64,000 nucleotides of DNA from Halomonas piscis (lineage in GTDB: Bacteria > Pseudomonadota > Gammaproteobacteria > Pseudomonadales > Halomonadaceae): assembly GCF_031886125.1 (NCBI RefSeq), contig NZ_CP119391.1, positions 1,302,001 to 1,366,000 of the forward strand, written 5' to 3'. Positions 52,830 to 61,761 of the stretch are shown here, piece by piece (positions within the stretch are counted from its first letter, which is position 1; every line of letters begins with the position of its first letter). Below the pieces are notes generated by a model, which worked only from the letters and a program-made list of their open reading frames with translations, was not told where the DNA came from and ran no database searches. The translations under genes were made by a program, and so were the position numbers.

Positions 52830-53447
52830 GTGAATACTGACACCTATGACTTCCGCTACGACTCCGACCTCATCGGTGGCTCGTTGATGGTCCGCGAGAG
52901 CCGCATCGTGGCGGAGCTGCTGCTGGCCGGCGTCGATGACGCAGCCTGGAAGGCGGCCATTCTCGACGAGAATCGTCTCCAGAAGGCGCGGCCGGCCACG
53001 GCCAAGCGCATGGCCCAGGCGATCCGCAAGCGGCTTGTGCGGCTGCCTGCGCCGTTCTGGGAGGCGTTGTGTGAGGGGGATGACCAGCTGGCCACCCAGG
53101 TGGCATTCTGCGCGGCGCTGGCCCGCAACCTGCTCCTGGTGGAATTTCTGGAAACGGTGGTGGCCGATGCCGTTGTGACCCAGGCCGAGCGCCTTGAGCC
53201 CTACCAGTGGGATGATTTTCTTGCCGACCGTGCCTATCGTGATTCCGCCATTAGTGGGTGGACGGCATCCTCTAGACGAAAGATGGGGCAGGTGGCCTTT
53301 CGCATGCTTTGCGAAGTAGACTTAATGACTGACAGTCGTAAGCGAACGTTACGACCGCTGATGCTGCGGCCCGAGGTGGTGGAATTGCTGGAGCGCCACC
53401 ACCTGATTCGGCTGCTGGACTGCCTGATGCTCCTGGGGTCGCGTTGA
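52830..53447 (+). CDS. brxA: BREX protein BrxA (DUF1819)
   Basis: BrxA is a small DNA-binding protein of type I BREX phage-defence systems. The 205 residues show the DUF1819 pattern YDFRYDSDLIGGSLMVRESRIVAELLLAG, FWEALCEGDDQLATQVAFCAALARNLLLVEFL and WTASSRRKMGQVAFRMLCEVDLMTDS. The GTG start is used. It opens a GC-rich gene block after the AT-rich GMT/greB part. brxB follows after a 146 bp gap. Confidence 0.9.
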   Translation: MNTDTYDFRYDSDLIGGSLMVRESRIVAELLLAGVDDAAWKAAILDENRLQKARPATAKRMAQAIRKRLVRLPAPFWEALCEGDDQLATQVAFCAALARNLLLVEFLETVVADAVVTQAERLEPYQWDDFLADRAYRDSAISGWTASSRRKMGQVAFRMLCEVDLMTDSRKRTLRPLMLRPEVVELLERHHLIRLLDCLMLLGSR

Positions 53448-53593
53448 ACGCCATGGCTCCGGGCTGGCGGTAGCGTGCCTGTATGTCAGGGCTGTCGGCT
53501 GGCGATGCGGCAAGCTCTCGGGCAGCGTCTCGCAGCACGCCATAAAAAGAATGAGATGATGATAAGGAACGCAGACGCAGGGATGGGAACCAC

Positions 53594-54217
53594 ATGTCAC
53601 ACGCCGACACTCCCCTGGCTCACCGCCAGGCGGTCCGCCAGGACGATCCTCAGCTAAAGGATCGCCTCAACCAGATCGCCGATAAGATCACAAGCCCGGC
53701 CTTCCTTTCCGGCCAGGGCCTGGGCAACGAGATCGGCTTCTGGATCTTCGACTATCCCCCCGAGCACGAACTGCAGGTTCGCGAGTACCTCACCTTCCTG
53801 GAAGGGGTACTGTCCCGTCAGCACAGCGAGCTGACGGTTGACCACGTCAACCTGCTGCGCGTGCTGCGCGACTATCTCCATGAGCGTGGCTTCCTCGACA
53901 AGGCCATTGCCATGCAGCAGACCAAGGGCGATGCGGCGCTGCTCAAGGCGCTGCGCGGCCCGCTGCACATGGACAAGTTCGCCCCCTTCCTGATCCGACA
54001 CGCGCTGTCGGACGACCCCGATATCATTCTGCTGTCAGGCGTGGGTAGCGTCTGGCCGGTGATGCGTGCCCACAGTTTGCTCAATGCGCTGCACGGCAGG
54101 CTCGGCCACAAGCCGCTGGTGCTCTTCTATCCCGGCCGCTACGACGGCCAGAGCCTGACCCTCTTCGATCAGATCGCCAGTAACCACTACTACCGGGCGT
54201 TTTCTCTCGTGCCGTGA
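53594..54217 (+). CDS. brxB: BREX protein BrxB (DUF1788)
   Basis: The 207-residue BrxB family protein (DUF1788) is required in type I BREX; its activity is not well defined. Typical segments are GNEIGFWIFDYPPEHELQVREYL, VDHVNLLRVLRDYLHERGFLD, DPDIILLSGVGSVWPVMRAHSLLNAL, and LVLFYPGRYDGQSLTLFD near the end. Placement between brxA and brxC is the usual order. The 144 bp before brxC holds no supported gene. Confidence 0.92.
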   Translation: MSHADTPLAHRQAVRQDDPQLKDRLNQIADKITSPAFLSGQGLGNEIGFWIFDYPPEHELQVREYLTFLEGVLSRQHSELTVDHVNLLRVLRDYLHERGFLDKAIAMQQTKGDAALLKALRGPLHMDKFAPFLIRHALSDDPDIILLSGVGSVWPVMRAHSLLNALHGRLGHKPLVLFYPGRYDGQSLTLFDQIASNHYYRAFSLVP

Positions 54218-54361
54218 CGCATGGGCGCCCGGCTCAGTCAGTCCCCAGGGAACTCTCGATCTGAAGGCCAGCCGGCAGCCGTGCTGCCCTGGCACCCGCT
54301 TTGTTGACCGCCTTGCCCCACCACGGGAGCGAGGCGTTGCCCGTTAAGGAATCGATCGGAC

Positions 54362-57300
54362 ATGCGTATCCAGGACCTCTTCCAGAAACCTTTGAACCGC
54401 CCCATCAACGGTGTGGTGAAGGCCGACCAGAAGGACCGCGAGACGGTTTACCAGGAGCTCGACGAGTACGTGGTGACCAACGAGCTGGAGAAGCACTTCC
54501 GCGCCTTCTTCGAGTCCTACGCCACGCCGCTCAGTGACCCTTCCATCGCCAACCGGGTCGGGGTGTGGATCTCGGGCTTCTTCGGCTCGGGTAAGTCGCA
54601 CTTCCTCAAGGCGCTGTCGTACCTGCTGGCCAACATCGAGGCCGAAGACGAGGCCGGCAACCACCGCCGCGCCGCCGAGTTCTTCGACGAGCACAAGCTC
54701 CATGACCCGATGATCCGCGCCGACGTCACCAAGGCGGTACAGCAGCCGGCCGATGTCATCCTGTTCAACATCGACAGCAAGGCGAGCTCCAACGACGGCG
54801 GCAACCCGATCCTCAACGTCTTCCTGCGGGTGTTCAACGAGTACCAGGGCTTCAGTGGCGATCACCCGCATATCGCTCACATGGAGCGCCACCTGGCCCA
54901 GCGCGGCGTGCTGGAACGCTTCAAGGCGGCCTTCCAGGAGGCCAGCGGTATGGTCTGGGAAGAGGAGCGCGACGGCTTCCAGTTCTATCAGGACGACATC
55001 GAGCAGGCGATCAGCCAGGCACTGGATCTCTCCCCGGAGGCGGCCCACAAGTGGTTCGAGGATTCCGAGGAGACCTTCAGCGTCTCGGTGGAGAACTTCT
55101 GCCGCTGGGTGAAGGAGTACCTGGACGCGAAATCCCCGACTCAGCGCATCGTCTTCATGGTGGATGAGGTGGGTCAGTTCATCGGCAGCAACACCCGCCT
55201 GATGCTGACCCTGCAGACGCTGACCGAGAACCTCGGCACCATCTGCGGCGGTCGCGCCTGGATCGTGGTCACCTCCCAGGCTGACATGGACGCCGTGCTC
55301 GGCGAGATGACCGCCGCCAAGGCCAACGACTTCTCCAAGATCGCCGGGCGCTTCAAGACCCGTCTGTCGCTGTCGAGCTCAAACTCCGACGAGGTGATCC
55401 GCAAGCGCCTGCTGGCCAAGACCCCCGAGGCCAGCGGTGAACTCGCCCAGGTGTTCGAGGCCAAGGGCGCGGTGCTGCGCAATCAGCTCACCTTCGACCG
55501 CTCCGGCCCTACACTGAGGAACGTCGACGGCGTGGAGAGCTTCGTCGCCAACTACCCGTTCGTGCCGTACCACTTTCAGCTGGTCCAGAAGGTCTTCGAG
55601 GAGATCCGCAAGGTCGGCGCTACCGGGGCGCACCTGGCCTACGGCGAGCGCTCCATGCTCGACGCCTTCCAGATGGCCGCCAAGGCGGTAGGTGACCAGG
55701 AGATCGGCGCCCTGGTGCCGATGCACAGCTTCTACCGCGCCGTGGAGGGCTTCCTCGATACCGCGGTGAAGCGGACCATCGACCAGGCCAGCGAGAACGT
55801 CGCGCTGGATGACTTCGACGTCGAGATCCTGCGTACCCTGTTCATGATCCGCTACGTGGATCTGGTCAAGGGCACCCTCGACAACCTGGTGACGCTCTCC
55901 ATTACCCGCATCGACGACGACCGCCTGGCGATCCGCGAGCGCCTGGAAGGCACCCTGGCGCGGCTGGAGAAGGAGAGCCTGGTCACGCGCAACGGCGAGG
56001 AGTACCTGTTCCTTACCAACGAGGAGCGCGACATCACGCGCAAGATCAAGGCCACCGAGATCACCAGCAGCGACGAGAACAAGCTGCTGGCCGAGATGAT
56101 CTACAAGGACCGCCTGCGCGACCGCAACAAGTACCGCTACCCCCTCAACAAGACCGACTACACCATCGGCCGCTACCTGGATGGCCATACCATCGACGGC
56201 CGCTTCCAGAGCCAGCTGCGCGTCGAGGTGGTCTCGCCGCTGGATATCGATTACGTCCAGAGCTACTCGGTCCAGAACGGCGAAGCGGGCTGCATCCACC
56301 GCAGCAATGAGAACCAGGGCCAGGTGCTGATCCGTCTCGGCGACAACAAGGCCTTCTTCGACGACCTGCGCACCTACCTCAAGACCGAGAAGTACATCCG
56401 CTTGAATGCCGCCTCGGGCGACAGCAGCGTGGAGCGTATCCTTGCCGACCGCGGCCGTGAGAACCAGGAGCGTCGCAAGCACCTGCTGGTGCGCTTGGAG
56501 GACATGCTGCTGGAGGCCGACGTCTACGCCCTGGGCCAGAAACTCGACATCAACCGCAGCAATCTGAGCACCCGCCTCGACGACGCCTGTCAGTACCTGC
56601 TGGAGAACACCTACAGCAAGCTCGGTTACCTGCAAGTACTTACCCCCGACCCCATGCGCGAGCTTGTCGCGGTGATGACCGCCGACGACATCGGTCAGCA
56701 GGCCATCGAACTCGACGGTGAGGAAGGCAACCCCCAGGCGGTGCGCGAGGTGGAGCAGTACATCAGCCTGCACGGCGGCGAGCCGGTGCCCCTCAACCCG
56801 CTGCTGGAGCGCTTCAACAACCGCCCCTTCGGCTGGCCGGTGGAGGAGACCCTGCTGATCCTCGGACGGCTGTATGCCGCAGGAAGACTCACCTTCCACA
56901 CCGCCGGCCCGGCGCTGCCCGGCAAGGAGGCCTTCGAGCTGCTCAACAACAGCCGGCGGCGCAGCGAGGTAAGGTTGCAGAAGAAGCGCCAGACCGACGA
57001 CGCCGTGCTGCGTCAGGTGCGCAACCTCACCAAGGACCTGTTCACCAAGCTCGGGCCCTCCAGCGAGACCGAGCTCTACGCCTTCTACGTTGAGCAGTTC
57101 AGCGCCTGGAAGAAGGACCTGGAGGCCTACCGCAGCAAGACCGAGGTGGGCCGCTTCCCGGGGCGTGCCGCCATCGACAGCACCCTCAAGGAGGTTGAGC
57201 GCCTGCTGCGCATCGACGACAGCTTCGACTTCTTCAAGGCGGTGGCCGACCAGCAGGAGGATCTGCTCGATCTTGAAGAGGAGTATCGCGACCTCCACGA

Positions 57301-58081
57301 GTTCTTCACCAAGCAGCTCACCACCTGGAAGCAGCTCGACCAGGCCCTGACCCGCTTCCAGCCCAACCGCCCGGCGCTGGAGAAGGAGCCCGAGGCGAAG
57401 GCGGCGCTGGCCGAGCTGGACCGCATCTACGCCTCCGAGGCGCCCTACGGCATGCTGCAGAAGGTCTCCGGGTTGATCCAGACCGTCGATGAGACCAACA
57501 CCCAGCTGCTGGAGCAGAAGCGCGAGCATGCCATCGGCCGGATCGACCAGCGTATCGCCAACGTCAGCGCCGAGATCGTCAAGAGCGGCATCGGCACCCC
57601 GGAGCTCAGCAACCGCCTGCTGCGCCCCCTGCAGCTGCTCAAGCAGGACATCGAAAGCGCGGCCAGCATCGCCCAGATCTACCTGCTGCAGGGTGATACC
57701 GCCAATGACCGCGAGCAGGAGAGCCTCGACGAGCTCCACCGCGAGCAGGAAGCCGAGGCCGAACGCCAGCGCATCGCCCGCCAGAAGGCGGATAACGGTG
57801 GCAAGCCGGACCGCGATGCCACGCCAGACGGCGAGGGTGACTCAACCCAGGGCGGCGGCAGCGGTGATACCGGCACACCGCCCGATGAAGTGCGTGAACC
57901 CGCGCCCACCCGAGTCGCCGCACCCAAGCCGGTGGCCAACGTCAGCGTCAGCCAGGTGCTCAGCCGCACCCATGAAGGGGTCTACCTGGAGAGCCAGCAG
58001 GAGGTCGATGCCTTCCTCGACGCCCTCAAGCGCGAGCTCGACGACGCCATCCAGGCCAACAAGCGCATCCGCATCCGCTAA
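54362..58081 (+). CDS. brxC: BREX ATPase BrxC
   Basis: A large P-loop ATPase of 1239 residues in type I BREX. The N-terminal PLNRPINGVVKADQKD (usual conserved start) is followed by Walker A GFFGSGKSHFLKAL at 72-85 and Walker B RIVFMVDEVGQFIG near 261. Long helical and coiled-coil segments fill the C-terminal half. A charged linker (about residues 1130-1180, rich in Glu, Arg, Asp and Gly) precedes a conserved C-terminal domain ending RIRIR. Uniformly GC-rich. pglX follows after 96 bp. Confidence 0.94.
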   Translation: MRIQDLFQKPLNRPINGVVKADQKDRETVYQELDEYVVTNELEKHFRAFFESYATPLSDPSIANRVGVWISGFFGSGKSHFLKALSYLLANIEAEDEAGNHRRAAEFFDEHKLHDPMIRADVTKAVQQPADVILFNIDSKASSNDGGNPILNVFLRVFNEYQGFSGDHPHIAHMERHLAQRGVLERFKAAFQEASGMVWEEERDGFQFYQDDIEQAISQALDLSPEAAHKWFEDSEETFSVSVENFCRWVKEYLDAKSPTQRIVFMVDEVGQFIGSNTRLMLTLQTLTENLGTICGGRAWIVVTSQADMDAVLGEMTAAKANDFSKIAGRFKTRLSLSSSNSDEVIRKRLLAKTPEASGELAQVFEAKGAVLRNQLTFDRSGPTLRNVDGVESFVANYPFVPYHFQLVQKVFEEIRKVGATGAHLAYGERSMLDAFQMAAKAVGDQEIGALVPMHSFYRAVEGFLDTAVKRTIDQASENVALDDFDVEILRTLFMIRYVDLVKGTLDNLVTLSITRIDDDRLAIRERLEGTLARLEKESLVTRNGEEYLFLTNEERDITRKIKATEITSSDENKLLAEMIYKDRLRDRNKYRYPLNKTDYTIGRYLDGHTIDGRFQSQLRVEVVSPLDIDYVQSYSVQNGEAGCIHRSNENQGQVLIRLGDNKAFFDDLRTYLKTEKYIRLNAASGDSSVERILADRGRENQERRKHLLVRLEDMLLEADVYALGQKLDINRSNLSTRLDDACQYLLENTYSKLGYLQVLTPDPMRELVAVMTADDIGQQAIELDGEEGNPQAVREVEQYISLHGGEPVPLNPLLERFNNRPFGWPVEETLLILGRLYAAGRLTFHTAGPALPGKEAFELLNNSRRRSEVRLQKKRQTDDAVLRQVRNLTKDLFTKLGPSSETELYAFYVEQFSAWKKDLEAYRSKTEVGRFPGRAAIDSTLKEVERLLRIDDSFDFFKAVADQQEDLLDLEEEYRDLHEFFTKQLTTWKQLDQALTRFQPNRPALEKEPEAKAALAELDRIYASEAPYGMLQKVSGLIQTVDETNTQLLEQKREHAIGRIDQRIANVSAEIVKSGIGTPELSNRLLRPLQLLKQDIESAASIAQIYLLQGDTANDREQESLDELHREQEAEAERQRIARQKADNGGKPDRDATPDGEGDSTQGGGSGDTGTPPDEVREPAPTRVAAPKPVANVSVSQVLSRTHEGVYLESQQEVDAFLDALKRELDDAIQANKRIRIR

Positions 58082-58177
58082 ACCGACGCTATACCGAGCA
58101 GCCCCGCCTCTCAGAGCACGGGGCCGCCATGCCTCATTTGCCAACCCCTCGGCAACCCGCGCGATCAGGAATCCAGC

Positions 58178-61100
58178 ATGAACACAGGGAACATCAAGAA
58201 GTACGCCCCCAAGGCGCGTACCCGCTTAATCGAGACCATGACCCGCCAGGCCGCCCGCTACGGCATCAGCTCCGGTCACAAGGGCGAGGGCCATGTGGCG
58301 CCCGCCGAGGTGCGCGGCGATGTGATGCTGATCAGCGCCCTGGATGGCCAGACCCACAGCTTCCCCAAGGCCCTGCGCGGCCCCCGCGAGGCACTGGCCA
58401 AGTGGGTGACCCAGCTGGGCTTCGAGCAGGCCATGGAGCAGGCCGCCTACAGCTGGTTCAACCGCCTGTGTGCGATCCGCTTCATGGAGCTCAAGGGCTA
58501 TCTGGATCATGGTCGGCGGGTACTCTCCCACCCGGACCACGAAGGCGGCTTCCAGATCCTCGATGACTGCCTGGAGATCGACCTTCCCGGGCTGGATACC
58601 GCCCGCGTGCGCGAGCTCAAGCTCGACGGCACCCAGGACGAGGCGCTCTACCGCGAGCTGCTGCTGGCCCAGTGTCATGCCCTTCATGAGGCCATGCCGT
58701 TCCTGTTCGAACCGCTGGACGACGCCAGCGAGCTACTGCTGCCGGACAACCTGACCAAGACCGACTCGCTGATTCGCGAGCTGGTGGAAGCGATTCCCGA
58801 GGAGGACTGGCAGGACGTCGAGGTGATCGGCTGGCTCTACCAGTTCTACATCGCCGAGAAGAAGGACCAGGTGATCGGCAAGGTGGTGAAGAGCGAGGAC
58901 ATCCCCGCCGCCACCCAGCTGTTCACCCCCAACTGGATCGTCCAGTACCTGGTCCAGAACTCCGTAGGCCGCCAGTGGCTGCAGACCTACCCGGATTCTC
59001 CCCTCAAGGGCGAGATGCCGTACTACATCGAGCCCGCCGAGCAGGAGCCCGAGGTGCAGGCCCAGTTGGACGCCATCACCCCGGCCAGCATCGACCCCGA
59101 GACCATCAAGGTGCTCGACCCCGCTTGCGGCTCTGGCCATATCCTGGTCGAGGCCTACAACGTGCTGAAGGCCATCTACGAGGAGCGCGGCTACCGCTCC
59201 CGGGACATCCCCAAGCTGGTCCTGGAAAACAACCTGTTCGGTCTGGATATCGACGATCGCGCCGCCCAACTCGCCGGCTTCGCGCTGCTGATGAAGGCAC
59301 GGGAAGACGACCGCCGCATCTTCAGCCGGGGCGTTCGCCTCAACGTGATGGCCCTGCAGAGCACCCAGCACCTGGACGCTAGCACCCTGTGGCGTGACCT
59401 CAACCTCACCGGCGACTGGCACCAGGGCCAGTCCCAGAGCCTTTTCGAGGGCGAGCAGAAGGAGCTTTCCAGCCATGACAGCACCTACAAGGCCATCGTC
59501 GACCTGATCGAACGCTTCCAGGACGCCAAGACCTTCGGCTCGCTGATCGAAGTGCCAAACAGCTTTGAAGCTCCGCTCAAGACCCTGCTGGAGGTGCTCA
59601 CCGGGCTTGTGGATAGTGGCGACACCATGCAGAAGACCGCTGCCAGGCAGCTGATGACGGTTGTGCAGCAAGCTTGGGTATTGGCCCAGAGGTATGAGGC
59701 GGTGGTAGCGAATCCACCTTATTTAGGTGGCAGAGGGGTAACAGGCGTACCCAAAGTACTTGCTCCGTTAGCAAAGGGTGAGTATGCATTGGGTAAGATT
59801 GACGCGTACGCTATGTTTATCATATTGTCAAGAAATTTAGCCGTGGAACATGGTGTGTTTTCTTCTGTTGTTAAAGAAGAGATTCTTTACCTTCCAAGCT
59901 TATCAGAACTAAGAAGAAATCTTCTTGAAAAAAGTAAGGTTAGCAGCATTTGGCGAATTGGGAGTGGGGCATTTTCTGTTAGAGCCGCAGCATACGTGGC
60001 GAATAAAAATGTCACACCTGGTCGATTAAAGGTAGTGAGAAGCAACCGGGATGATGCATCTAAGTTAGGAGTAATGTCAGAATGGGATCAAAAAACGTTT
60101 GATTCACTTCCTTACTGCATAATCGACGATGACCTGCCCTCGAGTGTGGTGGAAATACTAAAGCTAAAGCCAAGGTTCGGAGATTTTACTACTGCAAAGC
60201 AAGGATTATCAACCACTGATAATGAGAGGTTTTTAAGATATTGGTGGGAAATTGGCGCTTCAGAATTAAAAAAGAGCAGGGAGAATCCCGAAAAAAAATG
60301 GCACCCCCACAACAAAGGTGGCAGCCCTAGGAAATGGTATGGGAACGTTATCCACACGATTGACTATAGAGACAACGGCTCTTTCTTGCTTGACTATGTC
60401 AGAGCAAAATATCCAAAAATATCTGACCCAGAGTTTATAATAAGAAATAGGTCTTCATATTTCAAAGAGTCTATTACATGGTCAAGGGTAAGAAGTAGCG
60501 GAAAGAGGGTCGGGTTCAGGCTTTCTCCAGAAGGACATGTTTTTGACACTGCCGCTATGTGCTTCAGTCATCCTGATATTGATAATTTATCAAATCTTGC
60601 ATTCTTGAATTCATCTTTTATTTCCGACGCCATCCAGTTCCTCAGTCCGGGGACTGACCTGAATTCGGAATTCGACCAATTGCCAGCCTGCCCCGAAGAC
60701 CTAAAATCCTCTCTATCACCTATCGCTTCACGTTCCATTAGTGCATCAAAGGAACTTTGGGATAGAGAAGAGATCTCAATGGAATTCTCAGTAAAGTCTA
60801 TGAGGTTAAATTGTGAGGGATTTAAATCTTGGGAGAGAAATTTTTTAGAAGTCGAGAAAGGGTTGATTTCAGAAATCAATATACTCCAAGAAAAAATAGA
60901 TAGGTTGGTCTGCAACTATATTTCTAGGGAGGCGGGTGAGAATCAGGAGTTTAAATCATACGAAGCTGAAAACATCAGTGCATCAGTAGCTCCAGCAAAT
61001 ATCCTAATGGCATTTTCCATTGGGTGTATGTTTGGAAGGTTTTCCCTGGATAAACCTGGCTTAATCCTTGCCAATCAAGGCGAAACCGTTCGCGACTACC

Positions 61101-61759
61101 TCGCCCAGATCCCTGAGCCCAGCTTTGCACCGGATAACAACGCCATTATCCCACTGACCGATCAAGAATGGTTCCCCGACGACGCGACCAACCGCTTCCG
61201 CGACTTCATCCGCACCGTCTGGGGCGAAGAGCACCTGCAGGAAAACCTCGATTTCGTGGCCGAAAGCCTCTGCCTGCATGCCATCAAGCCCAAGAAGGGT
61301 GAGGCGGCTCTGGACACCATCCGGCGCTACCTGAGCACCCAGTTCTACAAGGATCACCTGCGCACCTATAAGAAGCGCCCCATCTACTGGCTGTTCAGCT
61401 CGGGCAAGCAGAAAGCCTTCGAGTGCCTGGTCTACCTGCACCGCTACAACGAGAGCACGCTTGCCGAAATGCGCACCGACTATGTGATCCCGCTTACCGA
61501 GAAGCTCGCCGGCTACGTCGAGAAGCTGGAGCAGGACAAGGAAGCCAGCGCCTCCGCCGCCGAAGCCAAGCGCATCGAGAAGGAGCTGAGCAAGCTCTAC
61601 AAGCAGCAGGCCGAGCTTAATTCTTTCGACGAGAACCTTCGCCACTATGCAGATCAGCGGATCTCACTGGATCTAGATGATGGGGTGAAGGTGAACTACG
61701 GGAAATTTGGTGATCTACTCGCCAACGTAAAAGAAATCACAGGTAGCAAGCCGGAGTAG
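58178..61759 (+). CDS. pglX: BREX adenine-specific DNA methyltransferase PglX
   Basis: PglX methylates host DNA at a BREX-specific adenine, marking self, and is needed for defence. The 1193-residue N6-adenine methyltransferase has SAM motif I DPACGSGHILVEAYN (about 313-327) and the catalytic motif NPPY in VVANPPYLGG (about 510). The central region after NPPY (about 59.70-61.08 kb) is markedly AT-rich, while both flanks are GC-rich like brxABC, as if the target-recognition part was exchanged. The last ~140 bp are again AT-rich, joining the next gene. AGGA is placed before the ATG. All catalytic motifs look intact. Confidence 0.94.
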   Translation: MNTGNIKKYAPKARTRLIETMTRQAARYGISSGHKGEGHVAPAEVRGDVMLISALDGQTHSFPKALRGPREALAKWVTQLGFEQAMEQAAYSWFNRLCAIRFMELKGYLDHGRRVLSHPDHEGGFQILDDCLEIDLPGLDTARVRELKLDGTQDEALYRELLLAQCHALHEAMPFLFEPLDDASELLLPDNLTKTDSLIRELVEAIPEEDWQDVEVIGWLYQFYIAEKKDQVIGKVVKSEDIPAATQLFTPNWIVQYLVQNSVGRQWLQTYPDSPLKGEMPYYIEPAEQEPEVQAQLDAITPASIDPETIKVLDPACGSGHILVEAYNVLKAIYEERGYRSRDIPKLVLENNLFGLDIDDRAAQLAGFALLMKAREDDRRIFSRGVRLNVMALQSTQHLDASTLWRDLNLTGDWHQGQSQSLFEGEQKELSSHDSTYKAIVDLIERFQDAKTFGSLIEVPNSFEAPLKTLLEVLTGLVDSGDTMQKTAARQLMTVVQQAWVLAQRYEAVVANPPYLGGRGVTGVPKVLAPLAKGEYALGKIDAYAMFIILSRNLAVEHGVFSSVVKEEILYLPSLSELRRNLLEKSKVSSIWRIGSGAFSVRAAAYVANKNVTPGRLKVVRSNRDDASKLGVMSEWDQKTFDSLPYCIIDDDLPSSVVEILKLKPRFGDFTTAKQGLSTTDNERFLRYWWEIGASELKKSRENPEKKWHPHNKGGSPRKWYGNVIHTIDYRDNGSFLLDYVRAKYPKISDPEFIIRNRSSYFKESITWSRVRSSGKRVGFRLSPEGHVFDTAAMCFSHPDIDNLSNLAFLNSSFISDAIQFLSPGTDLNSEFDQLPACPEDLKSSLSPIASRSISASKELWDREEISMEFSVKSMRLNCEGFKSWERNFLEVEKGLISEINILQEKIDRLVCNYISREAGENQEFKSYEAENISASVAPANILMAFSIGCMFGRFSLDKPGLILANQGETVRDYLAQIPEPSFAPDNNAIIPLTDQEWFPDDATNRFRDFIRTVWGEEHLQENLDFVAESLCLHAIKPKKGEAALDTIRRYLSTQFYKDHLRTYKKRPIYWLFSSGKQKAFECLVYLHRYNESTLAEMRTDYVIPLTEKLAGYVEKLEQDKEASASAAEAKRIEKELSKLYKQQAELNSFDENLRHYADQRISLDLDDGVKVNYGKFGDLLANVKEITGSKPE

Positions 61760-61761
61760 TT

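Noticed and set aside
55379..57739. 786-codon minus-strand frame opposite brxC
   Set aside because: Leu/Val/Gln-rich shadow of brxC codons without motif support.
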